From: Paenibacillus brasilensis
GTDB taxonomy: Bacteria > Bacillota > Bacilli > Paenibacillales > Paenibacillaceae
Assembly (NCBI RefSeq): GCF_009363115.1
Contig: NZ_CP045298.1
Location: 3,469,501 to 3,533,500, forward strand
Reading direction: 5' to 3'
DNA: 64,000 nt
Under the pieces are notes generated by a model, which saw nothing but the letters and a program-made list of their open reading frames with translations, was not told the DNA's origin and made no database searches. The stretch's first letter is position 1, and each line of letters begins with the position of its first letter. Below, piece after piece: positions 1 through 9,874 of this stretch. Both the position numbers and the translations under genes were made by a program.

Positions 1-265
1 TTATACATTTTTATGGTTTAGAATTGTAGTACGTACTCATATTGTTTGTGAATATTTCATTCAGGAGTTGGTTCCCCATGAAAAATTACTCCTTATGCTC
101 ACGCTTACACAGTGATTCAGATTACACATTCCACACCTATAGCGAATCCAACGTACTGAATTGCGTGTTGGATTTTCAAAAGCTTGCCCAATATCAGATG
201 AAGCTTGCCCAGCTCATGGCAACCATATGCAGCTTTATAACTGCCTCATTCTTTGTGATCGAGCG

Positions 266-580
266 ATGTTTTCTATGGGGAAGGCTATGTATGTTCATCG
301 AAATCAAATCATTCCTTTATCCATTAGCTTATCCATGAATGATTTGCTTAGATTGATTCGCACGGATGCTGAGCCGTGTTTAGATATGGTGCTGTTTATG
401 GGTACCGTGCATTATCTCGTTTCCGGAGAGGATGAGGCATCCAGGGAGACGATGAAGCCGGAGGAAGTAGACTTGCTGCTTAATAAAACAGACCATATTT
501 TAAAGCGTCTATCACGAAGAATGGTAGCTCGTCCAACCGAGCAGTATCTATCTATTTTTAAAGAAAAACCACTCAATTAA
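266..580 (+). CDS. hypothetical protein (start uncertain)
   Basis: Not recognised. The frame stays open from about position 161 to the stop at 580. No ATG in it has a good ribosome-binding site; 266 (104 aa) is chosen because the upstream part reads as low-quality protein, with 287 and 335 as alternatives. The C-terminal half looks like a real small soluble helical protein, rich in acidic and basic residues, with a basic patch KRLSRRMVARP near the end. An overlapping frame upstream (42-338) is also open, so an old frameshift is possible. No membrane segment or known motif was seen. Confidence 0.4.
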   Translation: MFSMGKAMYVHRNQIIPLSISLSMNDLLRLIRTDAEPCLDMVLFMGTVHYLVSGEDEASRETMKPEEVDLLLNKTDHILKRLSRRMVARPTEQYLSIFKEKPLN

Positions 581-594
581 ATCGTTGTTGATTA

Positions 595-625
595 TTGCTG
601 CTCCTATCTCCTCCAGTGATATAAT
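595..625 (+). promoter_or_regulatory. possible SigA promoter of mazG-like gene
   Basis: TTGCTG at 595-600 and a perfect TATAAT at 620-625 are separated by 19 bases, slightly longer than ideal. The site lies about 60 bases upstream of the MazG-like gene and after the stop of the preceding gene. The -10 box is strong and the -35 weak. Confidence 0.4.
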
Positions 626-686
626 GGCGAGAAGGGAGATATCGGCCACGGCTTAAAAGCTCCACAGCAGAAAGGGTGCATTTCAT

Positions 687-1016
687 ATGCGTACATATAA
701 CAAGCTGGTGCGTGATAAGATTCCTCACCTGATTACAGCTCAGGGCAAGGAATGCAGCACGCGCATTTTGGACCCAGCGGAATATAAACAGGCGCTTCGA
801 ACAAAGCTTCGTGAAGAAGCGGAGGAATATTTTGAAACGGAAAAGGATCAGGATGCGCTGGAAGAATTAGCGGATCTGCTGGAAGTCATCCAGGCGCTGG
901 CAGAAGTACATGGAGCGAATGCGGTAAAACTGGACAAGCTAAGAGCAGACAAAGCCGAGGCACGAGGTGGCTTTCAGGAGCGGGTGTTTTTAATTGACGT
1001 CGATGAATATCAATAA
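687..1016 (+). CDS. MazG-like nucleoside triphosphate pyrophosphohydrolase family protein
   Basis: A 109-aa soluble protein of the phosphoribosyl-ATP pyrophosphohydrolase-like/MazG-like group, all-alpha NTP pyrophosphatases thought to clean up non-canonical nucleotides. The family N-terminus YNKLVRDKIP is present. The metal-binding EExxE...ExxD pattern is seen as REEAEEYFE followed by EELADLLEVIQAL. The ATG at 687 follows a GAAAGGG ribosome-binding site. The substrate cannot be told from sequence. The next gene overlaps its 3' end, which suggests co-transcription. Confidence 0.85.
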   Translation: MRTYNKLVRDKIPHLITAQGKECSTRILDPAEYKQALRTKLREEAEEYFETEKDQDALEELADLLEVIQALAEVHGANAVKLDKLRADKAEARGGFQERVFLIDVDEYQ

Positions 1017-1833
1017 GCTTTTCTTTCACATTCACTACTGCAATAGCAGTAAATTCAAAGAAACTGGAAGATACCCGAGAAAGTTCACGAGAACCCTCTC
1101 GCATCATGAGTTCGTCCTTGTTACCGAAGGGGCGGGTAATATCGTCATCGGGGGGAAAACCTATCCGCTCAAACAAGGAATGCTGTTCTACATTAGCCCG
1201 GGTGTAATGCATTCTTTGGACCCGGATACGAAGGATCCTCCCTGTTTCCTAACCGTACATTTTAGCTATGCGCAAGTGAATTTCAATGATGGCCAATGGG
1301 ACATTACAGACGAGCCTCGAATGCTTCCCCTGCATGCTGCCCAAGAATTAAAGGATGCTTATTCTGTCCAGGATCTTTTTCATAAATTAGTGGACTGCTG
1401 GGATGGAAAGCTTCCAGGGTACGAACTCATGAGCAGAACCTTGCTTCAGCAATTAGGGATTGCCATTTTTCAAAGCGTAAGAAAGCAACAGTGGAGTGGC
1501 TCCAATTCTCGAAAAATGGAAAAAATCATCCAATATATGCATCAGCATGTAAGCAGTAAGATTACCTTAACCGAATTGTCGGAGATGGTACAATTATCAC
1601 CTACTTATCTGTCCCGGACTTTTAAGGATACGACAGGGTATGCTGTCATTGAATTTTTTAATAAGATTAAAATAGATAAAGCCAAAGAACTGCTGATTGA
1701 AGGAGATAAAAAAGTAAAGGAAGTGGCACAGGCGCTTGGATTTACGGATGAATTTTATTTCAGCAGATTATTTAAAAGAATGGAAGGGATAAGCCCGTCA
1801 GAATATTACAGCAAAAATGTCCATGGAGTTTAA
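994..1833 (+). CDS. AraC-family transcriptional regulator with cupin sensor domain
   Basis: A 279-aa regulator. The N-terminal half (about residues 10-100) is a cupin-type AraC ligand-binding domain with FYISPGVMHSL typical of the fold. The C-terminal 100 residues carry two helix-turn-helix motifs (ITLTELSEMVQLSPTYLSR and VKEVAQALGFTDEFYFSRL) and the closing GISPSEYY. TTG at 994 has AGGAG 12 bases upstream; ATG at 1003 is the alternative start. It overlaps the MazG-like gene and precedes an MFS exporter and an isochorismatase-like gene on the same strand, so it probably controls those. Its inducer is unknown. Confidence 0.85.
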   Translation: MTSMNINKLFFHIHYCNSSKFKETGRYPRKFTRTLSHHEFVLVTEGAGNIVIGGKTYPLKQGMLFYISPGVMHSLDPDTKDPPCFLTVHFSYAQVNFNDGQWDITDEPRMLPLHAAQELKDAYSVQDLFHKLVDCWDGKLPGYELMSRTLLQQLGIAIFQSVRKQQWSGSNSRKMEKIIQYMHQHVSSKITLTELSEMVQLSPTYLSRTFKDTTGYAVIEFFNKIKIDKAKELLIEGDKKVKEVAQALGFTDEFYFSRLFKRMEGISPSEYYSKNVHGV

Positions 1834-1939
1834 TATTGTGCATGGTATAAGGCCAAACTGCAAGCTAATATAAGGGTGTTATTGTTCATGATTGTTGTAC
1901 AAGGACACTTGCATATGGCAGAGGGGGGGGGCTTTATTC

Positions 1940-3157
1940 ATGCCGATGTGGAGACGGAATTTAATCGTTTGCTGGTTCGGAATGTTTGTAACCGGGGTTG
2001 GAATGAGCCAGGTTGCACCGATATTGCCGCTTTATATCGAGCAGCTGGGAGTTCATAATACAGCCTTAATTGCACAACTTTCCGGAATTGCGTTTGGGAT
2101 TACCTATATCGTTTCAGCTGTTTTCTCACCCATTTGGGGGCAGGCCGCTGACAGGTTCGGGCGCAAGCCTATGCTATTGCGGGCAAGTCTTGGGATGGCT
2201 GTAGTCATAGGCTGCATGGGCTTTGCACACAATGTATATGTATTGATCGGGCTTCGAATATTGCAGGGTGCTATTACCGGCTATGGCACAGCTTGTACCA
2301 CGTTGATTGCAACCCAGACGGACAAGGAGCACGCAGGTTGGGCCTTGGGTACACTTTCAACTGCCAATATTGCCGGTTCTTTGCTTGGACCTACGATCGG
2401 CGGATTTGTAGCGGAGCACTTTGGATTACAAGATTCATTTTTTATCACAGGTGTGCTGCTGCTGGTTGCCTTTTTGACTACCCTTTTATTTGTAAAGGAA
2501 ACGTTTGTCCGTGAGCACCAAAAAACGCTTGGTATTAAGGAAACATGGCGCATTGTTCCTGAAAAGAGTTTGACGCTTACGATGTTCGTCACTTTTTTTG
2601 TATTAACAGTGGCCTTATATTCGGTAGAACCTATTATAACCGTGTATATAACAGAATTATCTGGTAATACCGGTCATATTGCTTTGCTAGCTGGATTGGC
2701 CTTTTCGGCATCAGGACTGGCGAATATCATTTCAGCACCAAGACTTGGAAAGCTCTCTGACCAAATAGGGGCACATAAAGTGATATTAGCAGCCCTTATA
2801 GTGGCAGGACTCATTTTTATCCCGCAAGCCCTGGCACAAAATAGCTGGCAGTTTATAGGTTTTCGATTTTTATTTGGAATAGCAGCGGCCGGCTTGATTC
2901 CCTCCGTTAATATCCTGATCAAAAAGATTACACCGGATGCTCTGACAGGCAGAGTTTTTGGTTTTAACATGTCGGCAGGGTATTTGGGCGTATTCGCAGG
3001 CTCTATTTTAGGCGGGCAGGTGGCAGCCTGGTTTGGGATCCGAGCTGTATTTTGGATTACAAGTGTGTTGTTACTGGTCAGTGCGGTCTGGGTTTATTTT
3101 AAAGTATATCAAAAGCTTAATAACCATGAATTGGCGTTAGGCCAAAATGCAGACTAG
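1940..3157 (+). CDS. MFS multidrug-efflux type transporter
   Basis: A 405-aa integral membrane protein with about 12 hydrophobic segments, typical of DHA1 drug:proton antiporters. The family motif between TM2 and TM3 is seen as GQAADRFGRKP, and the TM5 motif C region as GSLLGPTIGG. ATG at 1940 is preferred: it is eight bases after a run of nine Gs that acts as the Shine-Dalgarno sequence, while upstream in-frame starts would add a non-hydrophobic stretch. It lies between an AraC regulator and an isochorismatase-like protein, so an exported small aromatic or drug-like compound is plausible. The substrate is not predictable. Confidence 0.85.
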   Translation: MPMWRRNLIVCWFGMFVTGVGMSQVAPILPLYIEQLGVHNTALIAQLSGIAFGITYIVSAVFSPIWGQAADRFGRKPMLLRASLGMAVVIGCMGFAHNVYVLIGLRILQGAITGYGTACTTLIATQTDKEHAGWALGTLSTANIAGSLLGPTIGGFVAEHFGLQDSFFITGVLLLVAFLTTLLFVKETFVREHQKTLGIKETWRIVPEKSLTLTMFVTFFVLTVALYSVEPIITVYITELSGNTGHIALLAGLAFSASGLANIISAPRLGKLSDQIGAHKVILAALIVAGLIFIPQALAQNSWQFIGFRFLFGIAAAGLIPSVNILIKKITPDALTGRVFGFNMSAGYLGVFAGSILGGQVAAWFGIRAVFWITSVLLLVSAVWVYFKVYQKLNNHELALGQNAD

Positions 3158-3176
3158 ATGAAGGGAGAAAACAAAT

Positions 3177-3773
3177 ATGGAACATGTAAAATCAACGGAG
3201 GCGGAAAAGCTAAACGCAGAAAAGACGGCACTGGTAGTTATAGACTTGCAAACCGGGATCGCAAACAGCAGTCGTTTGCTAGCCCCTTATACGGGGGAGC
3301 AGGTTGTTCAGAAAGCAAGCAAATTAATTGAAGCCTTCGCACAGAAAGGCGCATTTGTAGTTTTGGTGCGAGTTTCGTCGGTGGATGGGAAGGATATGTT
3401 AAAGCCAAATACAGATATGGAAATGAATCAGATGCAATGGCCTGAAGGCTGGGATCGTCTGGTTCCTGAAATAGCCGACACCCCAAATGCCCATATCATC
3501 ACCAAGCGTCAATGGGGAGCATTTTTTGGTACTGATCTTGACTTGCAGTTGCGGCGTCGTGGAATTGACACCATTGTACTGTGTGGTATTTCTACCTCCA
3601 TTGGCGTGGATACTACAGCAAGAGAGGCTTACCAGCATGGATATCATCAGATTTTTGTGGAGGATGCCATGACAGCTTCAACGAACGAGGAGCACGATTA
3701 TGTTTGTAAATACATCTTTCCGAGAATCGGCCGGATTCGGTCAACTGAAGAAGTCACTTTGTCATTAAGATAA
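3177..3773 (+). CDS. isochorismatase-like cysteine hydrolase family protein
   Basis: A 198-aa isochorismatase-fold protein (Rossmann-like). The family Asp is in LVVIDLQTG and the family Lys in [14 protein letters not shown]. The nucleophile region reads [17 protein letters not shown]: where most cysteine hydrolases have Cys before VxxT, this protein has Gly, as in YecD-like members. Catalysis may therefore differ or be absent. It follows the MFS gene by 19 bases with GAAGGGAG ahead of the ATG, so it is probably in the same transcript, which ends at the terminator at 3796. Confidence 0.8.
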   Translation: MEHVKSTEAEKLNAEKTALVVIDLQTGIANSSRLLAPYTGEQVVQKASKLIEAFAQKGAFVVLVRVSSVDGKDMLKPNTDMEMNQMQWPEGWDRLVPEIADTPNAHIITKRQWGAFFGTDLDLQLRRRGIDTIVLCGISTSIGVDTTAREAYQHGYHQIFVEDAMTASTNEEHDYVCKYIFPRIGRIRSTEEVTLSLR

Positions 3774-3795
3774 AATAGAAAAGGAAGGAATAAAG

Positions 3796-3834
3796 GAGCT
3801 TTACCAGATCTAACCTGGTAAAGCTCTTTTATTT
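3796..3834 (+). terminator. rho-independent terminator
   Basis: A perfect 12-bp stem, GAGCTTTACCAG (3796-3807) with CTGGTAAAGCTC (3815-3826), a 7-base loop and TTTTATTT after it. It closes the AraC-MFS-isochorismatase transcript. Confidence 0.95.
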
Positions 3835-4007
3835 GCCTGCATTCCATACCATACCATGGTCTACCCTAACCAATCCATCCCTTCTCATCCCACACAAAGG
3901 TTAAAATTTTATAAAAAAGGTTCAAAACCAGCAAAGACCTTTCCCGGGCTGGAATGATACCATGTGGTTGCACATAAGAAAAGGAGAGGCGTTCGTCGCC
4001 GCTCCAT

Positions 4008-4021
4008 TGTAAGCGCTATCT
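4008..4021 (+). promoter_or_regulatory. cre-like CcpA operator
   Basis: TGTAAGCGCTATCT matches the Bacillus cre consensus TGWAANCGNTNWCA at 13 of 14 positions (only the last base differs). It is 68 bases upstream of the sugar-binding lipoprotein start, so carbon catabolite repression of the importer is likely. The rest of 3835-4088 is non-coding with no other clear element. Confidence 0.65.
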
Positions 4022-4088
4022 AATCTCTACTCTAATCAGCACTTACCTTCAAAATGACCCGCATCACATGAGGAAAGGGGAGCTTCAC

Positions 4089-5174
4089 ATGAAAAAAGGA
4101 GCTGTCGCTATATGGCTTCTGGTTTTAGCCTTAATGCTTTCGGCCTGTAATTTGGCGGAGAGTGGAACGGGCAGCAAGGAAAAGGGCTATGTGGGTATTT
4201 CCATGCCGACCAAATCGTCCGAGCGTTGGGTAGGAGACGGGGAGAATATGGTCCGGCTGTTTCAGGAGCAAGGCTATAAAACGGATTTACAGTATGCGGA
4301 GGACGTGGTGGAAAACCAAATCTCTCAAATCGAAAACATGATCACCAAGGGTGTCAATGTCATGGTCATTGCTTCAGTGGACGGAAACACGCTGACGGAC
4401 GTTATCCAGAAGGCACATGACCGGGGGATTCAGGTGATTTCCTATGACCGTCTGATTCGGAACACGCCGTATCTGACGTACTATGCAACCTTCGACAACT
4501 TTAAAGTGGGTGTGCTGCAGGCGGCGTATATTGAGCAGAAGCTGGGACTTAAGGAAGGCAAAGGCCCCTTCAATATAGAGCTGTTCGGTGGTTCGCCGGA
4601 TGACAATAACGCCTATTTCTTCTTTAACGGCGCGATGTCGGTTCTCAAGCCGTACATTGATTCAGGCAAATTAGTCGTACGCAGCAAGCAAATGACGATG
4701 GCGCAGATCGCTACGCTGCGATGGGACGGAGCCTTGGCCCAGTCGCGGATGGATAATCTGCTGAGTGCCTACTATTCGGGAGCCAATCTGGATGCGGTGT
4801 TATCTCCTTATGACGGAATTAGCATCGGTATCATTTCATCCCTCAAAGGGGTTGGCTACGGATCAGCGAACAAACCGCTGCCGATCATTACAGGGCAGGA
4901 TGCGGAGCTGGCTTCGATCAAGTCGATTGTGGCCGGAGAGCAGACGCAAACCATATTCAAGGATACTCGCAAGCTGGCAGAGCAGACGGTTGTGATGGCC
5001 AACAGCATTTTACAGGGCAAGCAAGCAGAAGTGAATGACACTAAATCATATAACAATGGGAAAAAGGTAGTTCCTGCTTATTTGCTTGATTCAATCTCGG
5101 TGGATCGTACGAATGTCGAAAAGGATATTGTCGGCAGCCATTATTACACCAAAGAGCAAATTGGACTGAAATAA
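4089..5174 (+). CDS. chvE: multiple-monosaccharide ABC transporter substrate-binding lipoprotein
   Basis: A 361-aa extracellular lipoprotein of the ChvE/xylose-binding family (periplasmic binding protein fold I). The signal peptide ends in the lipobox LSAC with Cys at residue 20. Characteristic stretches follow, such as [17 protein letters not shown] and the conserved IITGQDAEL. The ATG at 4089 is used because AAAGGGGAG lies just before it; the in-frame ATG at 4068 would place that site inside the protein. It is the first gene of a three-gene importer operon behind a cre-like site. The sugar is probably an aldose such as xylose, arabinose or galactose, but this is inference. Confidence 0.85.
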   Translation: MKKGAVAIWLLVLALMLSACNLAESGTGSKEKGYVGISMPTKSSERWVGDGENMVRLFQEQGYKTDLQYAEDVVENQISQIENMITKGVNVMVIASVDGNTLTDVIQKAHDRGIQVISYDRLIRNTPYLTYYATFDNFKVGVLQAAYIEQKLGLKEGKGPFNIELFGGSPDDNNAYFFFNGAMSVLKPYIDSGKLVVRSKQMTMAQIATLRWDGALAQSRMDNLLSAYYSGANLDAVLSPYDGISIGIISSLKGVGYGSANKPLPIITGQDAELASIKSIVAGEQTQTIFKDTRKLAEQTVVMANSILQGKQAEVNDTKSYNNGKKVVPAYLLDSISVDRTNVEKDIVGSHYYTKEQIGLK

Positions 5175-5208
5175 GAGCAGGCCATCTAAAGCGAAAGGAG
5201 TGTATCCC

Positions 5209-6759
5209 ATGACTGGAATCATATTGGAAATGAAGGGAATTACCAAAACCTTTCCTGGCGTGAAGGCATTGGAAAATGTAAATCTCAAGGTCAAGGAAGG
5301 CGAAATTCATTCCCTGTGCGGTGAGAACGGTGCTGGCAAATCGACGCTGATGAAGGTACTGAGCGGTGTATATCCGCATGGAACCTACGATGGGGATATT
5401 GTTTTCCAGGGAAAAACGTGTGAATTCAAGGATATCAAGCAAAGCGAGGAATTGGGGATCGTCATTATTCATCAGGAGCTAGCGCTCATCCCGTATCTCT
5501 CGATTGCGGAAAATATTTATCTCGGCAACGAACGCGCCAGCGGCGGCGTGATTGATTGGAAAGAGACTTTTGTCGGCACACGCGAGCTGCTGTCCAAGGT
5601 CGGTTTGAGTGAGAATCCGAATACCTTGGTTACGAATATCGGGGTCGGGAAGCAGCAACTGGTCGAAATTGCGAAAGCGCTCTCTAAAAAGGTAAAGCTG
5701 CTTATTCTCGATGAACCGACAGCGGCGTTGAATGAGGATGATAGTGAAAATCTGCTTAATTTGATGCTGGAATTTAAAAGACAGGGCATTTCCTGCATTC
5801 TCATCTCCCACAAGCTGAATGAGGTCGCTAAGGTGTCGGATTCGATTACGATTTTGCGGGACGGGAAGACGATTGAGACGCTGGATATGAAAAAGGATGA
5901 GGTCACCGAGGACCGGATTATTAGCGGGATGGTTGGACGCGATCTGACCAGCCGTTATCCAGAGCGACATGCTGAAATTGGCAAAGTCATTTTGGAAGTA
6001 AAGGATTGGACGGTCTATCACGAGCATCATGCGGAACGCAAGGTGCTGGATCAGGTGAATTTGAACATCCGGCGTGGTGAAATTGTCGGTATTGCCGGAT
6101 TAATGGGGGCAGGACGGACGGAGCTGGCGATGAGCATTTTTGGCAAGTCGTACGGACGCAACATTTCCGGTCAACTGATTAAAGACGGCAAGCCGATCCA
6201 GAATAACACGGTTACGGACGCGATTAACAACGGATTCGCCTATGTGACGGAGGATCGCAAGGAGTACGGCCTCATTCTGATGGATGATATCAAGCGCAAT
6301 ATTTCGCTGACCGGCCTGAACAAGCTGACGAAGGGCGCTGTCGTCAATGAGCAGGAGGAAGTCGTCGTTGCCGAGGATATGAAAAAAAGCATGAACATCA
6401 AAGCGCCGAGCATTTTACAGAAAACGGGCAATCTGAGTGGTGGCAATCAGCAGAAGGTGGTACTTAGCAAATGGATTTTTGCCGGGCCGGATATTCTGAT
6501 CCTTGATGAGCCGACACGCGGCATTGATGTGGGTGCCAAATATGAAATTTACACAATTATTCACCGGCTTGCCGCTGAAGGCAAGGGCGTGCTGGTCATT
6601 TCATCCGAGCTGCCAGAGGTACTGGGCTTGTGTGACCGGATTTACGTCATGAATGCCGGGCGAATCACCGGAGAGGTTAGCCGTGAAGACGCGTCGCAGG
6701 AGACGTTGATGAGATATATGACCAAGTCAGGGGGCGTGAAGCATGGAAACCATAACTAA
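5209..6759 (+). CDS. mmsA: multiple-monosaccharide ABC transporter, dual ATPase
   Basis: A 516-aa double-domain sugar ATPase (XylG/GguA type) that powers uptake. Domain 1 has Walker [11 protein letters not shown], a degenerate signature around [14 protein letters not shown] and Walker [12 protein letters not shown]. Domain 2 has the degenerate Walker [11 protein letters not shown] usual for the second half of this family, the signature [14 protein letters not shown] and Walker [16 protein letters not shown] at 5209 follows GAAAGGAG; GTG at 5200 would be too close to it. The last 17 bases overlap the permease gene, indicating translational coupling. Confidence 0.93.
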   Translation: MTGIILEMKGITKTFPGVKALENVNLKVKEGEIHSLCGENGAGKSTLMKVLSGVYPHGTYDGDIVFQGKTCEFKDIKQSEELGIVIIHQELALIPYLSIAENIYLGNERASGGVIDWKETFVGTRELLSKVGLSENPNTLVTNIGVGKQQLVEIAKALSKKVKLLILDEPTAALNEDDSENLLNLMLEFKRQGISCILISHKLNEVAKVSDSITILRDGKTIETLDMKKDEVTEDRIISGMVGRDLTSRYPERHAEIGKVILEVKDWTVYHEHHAERKVLDQVNLNIRRGEIVGIAGLMGAGRTELAMSIFGKSYGRNISGQLIKDGKPIQNNTVTDAINNGFAYVTEDRKEYGLILMDDIKRNISLTGLNKLTKGAVVNEQEEVVVAEDMKKSMNIKAPSILQKTGNLSGGNQQKVVLSKWIFAGPDILILDEPTRGIDVGAKYEIYTIIHRLAAEGKGVLVISSELPEVLGLCDRIYVMNAGRITGEVSREDASQETLMRYMTKSGGVKHGNHN

Positions 6760-7906
6760 ATTATTTAAAAATAACATCCGCCAGTATGGCATGATGATTG
6801 CGCTGGTCGTGATTATGATCCTGTTCGAGGTGCTGACAGGCGGCCTGCTGTTGAAGCCGATTAATATTACGAATCTGATTCTGCAAAATAGCTACATTTT
6901 TGTGCTGGCCATCGGGATGGTGCTGGTTATCATCACGGGGCATATTGATTTGTCTGTCGGCTCAATAGCCGCTTTTGTTGGCGCGGTTTCAGCCATTATG
7001 ATGGTCGATTGGCAGCTTCCAGCGTGGATCGCTGTGATTGCATCTTTGCTGGTCGGGGCGTTAATTGGCGCATGGCAAGGGTTTTGGGTCGCTTATGTAC
7101 GGATTCCGGCATTTATCGTAACATTGGCGGGGATGCTGCTCTTTCGCGGATTAACGATGATTGTGTTGGAAGGCCAATCCATCTCTCCTTTTCCGGGAGG
7201 CTTCCAAAAAATCAGTTCAGGCTTCCTGCCGGATTTTGCATCCTCCGGTTATAATCTGGTATCCATCATTATCGGCATCGCGCTCACGGTTTGGTTTATC
7301 GTTAATGAGTTTCGCGAGCGCCGTTCCCAGCTTAAATACGGTTTTGAGGTTCCGTCACAGACTTTATTTGTACTCAAGCTGATTGTGGTGGCTGCTATCA
7401 TCAATCTGTTCACCTTTATGCTCGCAAGCTATGCGGGAATTCCGAACATTCTCGTATTGCTGTTCATTCTGATTGTCGTCTACTCTTTCGTGATGAATCG
7501 TACGGTTATGGGTCGTCATGTGTATGCGCTGGGTGGGAATGAAAAGGCAGCGGGTCTGTCCGGTGTCAAAACGAAAAAAGTAACGTTTTGGGTATTCGTG
7601 AACATGGGCGTGCTGGCCGCCATTTCCGGTCTGATCTTCGCTGCACGTCTGAATGCGGCTACGCCAAGAGCAGGTACGAACTTTGAGCTGGATGCCATCG
7701 CAGCTTGCTTTATCGGCGGTGCTTCGGCATCCGGCGGGATCGGAACCGTTTTTGGAGCGATTATCGGGGGTCTGGTGATGGGCGTACTGAATAACGGCAT
7801 GTCCCTGATCGGTCTGGGTATTGACTGGCAGCAAGGGATCAAGGGCTTGGTGCTGCTGTTGGCGGTTGCCTTCGATATTTACAACAAAAACAAAAGATCG
7901 GCTTAG
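6743..7906 (+). CDS. mmsB: multiple-monosaccharide ABC transporter permease
   Basis: A 387-aa BPD_transp_2 family permease with about ten hydrophobic segments, related to XylH/GguB. The motif [13 protein letters not shown] near residues 70-85 and the C-terminal region [19 protein letters not shown] are typical of this family. It starts inside the end of the ATPase gene and has no terminator between them. It forms the membrane channel for the ChvE-like binding protein and MmsA-like ATPase and is the last gene of the operon. Confidence 0.92.
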   Translation: METITKLFKNNIRQYGMMIALVVIMILFEVLTGGLLLKPINITNLILQNSYIFVLAIGMVLVIITGHIDLSVGSIAAFVGAVSAIMMVDWQLPAWIAVIASLLVGALIGAWQGFWVAYVRIPAFIVTLAGMLLFRGLTMIVLEGQSISPFPGGFQKISSGFLPDFASSGYNLVSIIIGIALTVWFIVNEFRERRSQLKYGFEVPSQTLFVLKLIVVAAIINLFTFMLASYAGIPNILVLLFILIVVYSFVMNRTVMGRHVYALGGNEKAAGLSGVKTKKVTFWVFVNMGVLAAISGLIFAARLNAATPRAGTNFELDAIAACFIGGASASGGIGTVFGAIIGGLVMGVLNNGMSLIGLGIDWQQGIKGLVLLLAVAFDIYNKNKRSA

Positions 7907-7953
7907 CGTTCCATGTCTGGCTATCGCTAAAGCTCATATGTAAACAGATAAAA

Positions 7954-7999
7954 GGAACCTCCAGTCCCACTCGAAATGTGGATGCTGGAGGTTCCTTGT
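7954..7999. terminator. bidirectional terminator between mmsB and SDR gene
   Basis: GGAACCTCCAG (7954-7964) pairs perfectly with CTGGAGGTTCC (7985-7995), with a further small pairing CCCAC/GTGGA region in the loop. There are T-rich bases to the right and AAAA to the left, so it can serve both converging transcripts. Confidence 0.85.
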
Positions 8000-8899
8000 T
8001 TAGGTCGTTACCATTTGTCCGCCATTGACATGCAGCGTTTGGCCAGTAATAAAGGAGCCGTCATCCGAAGCCAGCAGCACATAAGCGGGGGCCAACTCAT
8101 AAGGCTGCCCGGCACGCTTCATCGGTGTATTGGTGCCGAAGGTGCGAATCGCTTCCGGTGATTGTGTGGCGGCATTCAGCGGAGTCCAGATCGGACCGGG
8201 AGCAACGGCGTTCACGCGAATGCCCTGATCGACCAGATGATTAGCCAGAGCGCGGGTAAAACTCACAATCGCACCTTTGGTGGATGCATAGTCGATCAGA
8301 TTCTTTTGCCCGACATACGCTGTAACCGAAGCCGTATTGACAATGCTGGCTCCAGCCCGCATATATGGCAGTGCTTCTGTGGTCATATGAAAGAAGGAAA
8401 TAATGTTTGTGTCAAACGTATCACGAAGCTGCTGCTCGCTGATGTCCAGATATGATTCGCGCACAAACTGAACACCCATGTTATTAATGAGGATGTCAAT
8501 ACGGCCGAAGTTTTCCATCGTTTTTTGGACAACCAGGCAGCAGTTGCTTTTTAGCCTCAGATCGCCCGGAATTAACAAACAGCGTCTGCCAAGCCTGTGA
8601 ATCACATCGCGGGTTTCCATCGCATCCCGATGTTCATCGAGATAGGCAATGACCAGATCGGCCCCTTCTTTGGCAAAGGCCACTGCAACCGCACGACCAA
8701 TACCACTGTCACCGCCGCTAATAATAGCTACCCGATCCTGAAGCTTTCCCGTGCCGATATATTTTGGATTATCAAAAATAGGGCGTGGAACCATCAGGTA
8801 CTCGAATCCCGGCTGTCTGTATTGATGCTGGGGAGGAAAAGTAATCGGTACTTCTTTACACTGGGTTTCTGTACCGTAATAAGGATATTGCAAATTCAT
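8000..8899 (-). CDS. SDR-family NAD(P)-dependent oxidoreductase
   Basis: A 299-aa short-chain dehydrogenase of the general-stress GSP39/YdaD-like group, which carries an N-terminal extension before the Rossmann domain. The cofactor motif is SGGDSGIGRAVA near residue 55. The NNMG motif, catalytic Ser in VNTASV and the YxxxK pair in YASTKGA are present, as is PGPIWTPL after strand six. ATG at 8899 is preceded by AAGGGA; longer upstream frames have no such site. It follows the metallo-hydrolase gene by 61 bases on the same strand. The substrate is unknown. Confidence 0.9.
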   Translation of the reverse strand: MNLQYPYYGTETQCKEVPITFPPQHQYRQPGFEYLMVPRPIFDNPKYIGTGKLQDRVAIISGGDSGIGRAVAVAFAKEGADLVIAYLDEHRDAMETRDVIHRLGRRCLLIPGDLRLKSNCCLVVQKTMENFGRIDILINNMGVQFVRESYLDISEQQLRDTFDTNIISFFHMTTEALPYMRAGASIVNTASVTAYVGQKNLIDYASTKGAIVSFTRALANHLVDQGIRVNAVAPGPIWTPLNAATQSPEAIRTFGTNTPMKRAGQPYELAPAYVLLASDDGSFITGQTLHVNGGQMVTT

Positions 8900-8960
8900 T
8901 GTTGATCCCTTCTTTAGGCGTTTTGAAACCCAATATATTCGAAATGGGCGCAAACGGTGA

Positions 8961-9713
8961 CTATCCTGAAATCGTCGCTCCATCCGCCGGAATATGGACA
9001 CGCTGCCTCAAACCTTCACGGTTGATATGTTCCGAAAGCTCGGAGCGAGATAGCAGACAATGATTGATCGCTTCCATGTGAATAGCCACGATTTGTGTGT
9101 AAGGGGCGTGCTGCGCTACCATCGTCACATCCTGGGCAGTCATAATAATGGGGTCACCTACCGTAAATCGTGCTCCTCCAGCATTCACAATCGTCCAGTC
9201 AGGACGGTATTTGTCGAGTGTTTCCGCGACTTCACTGCACCAGATCGTATCTCCGGCCACATAGACGACAGGCTCACCTGGAGCTTGAAACACAAAGCCT
9301 GATACTTGGCCCATCTGTTCCCCGATTTCTCCAGTACCGTGATGTCCGGTTGTGCGGATAATCTTAATTTCCCCCATAGACCCAACCACCCAAATCGGAT
9401 TCACCTGTGTAAAACCGTCAGCAGTAATTTGCTCTTCATTACCGGGCTGACAGAAGACGGGAATTTGCTTGTCCAGCCATTGTACAGCCGCAGGGTCCCA
9501 ATGATCCGGGTGCAAATGCGTAACGATCACAACGTCTGGCTGTCCGAGCGTTTCCCATTGTGGAGGCAAAGGAACTAGCGGATTGCGACGTTCATTCTCC
9601 GTATTTGGAACAGGTGGATTTACACCAGGCTCGCTCAGCATCGGGTCGATCAGAAATTTTACCCCACCATATTCCAGCCATAGGGTTGCATTGCGGATCA
9701 GTGTGATTTTCAT
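8961..9713 (-). CDS. MBL-fold metallo-hydrolase, UlaG-like
   Basis: A 250-aa metallo-beta-lactamase-fold hydrolase. The zinc motif HLHPDHWD is at about residues 86-93, further ligands lie in GHHGTG and AGDTIW, and the C-terminal HME is present. The compact single-domain form resembles the UlaG/UPF0173 group. ATG at 9713 follows AAAGGAG. It is transcribed with the SDR gene and divergently from an Lrp-like regulator, with about 160 bases between them, so that regulator may control the pair. The substrate is not known. Confidence 0.88.
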   Translation of the reverse strand: MKITLIRNATLWLEYGGVKFLIDPMLSEPGVNPPVPNTENERRNPLVPLPPQWETLGQPDVVIVTHLHPDHWDPAAVQWLDKQIPVFCQPGNEEQITADGFTQVNPIWVVGSMGEIKIIRTTGHHGTGEIGEQMGQVSGFVFQAPGEPVVYVAGDTIWCSEVAETLDKYRPDWTIVNAGGARFTVGDPIIMTAQDVTMVAQHAPYTQIVAIHMEAINHCLLSRSELSEHINREGLRQRVHIPADGATISG

Positions 9714-9874
9714 ATATGGACAGCTCCTTTTGTATAATCGAAAGAATTTTTTAGCCGGATATATTCAGCAGTTCGTTCTTTCTGTTACAATCATATCTGA
9801 CGTAAAAGATGCAGGCTATGGCCTGCTGAAAGGAAAACAAGCATTCTCGTTTCACGATGAAAGGAAAAATGGCT

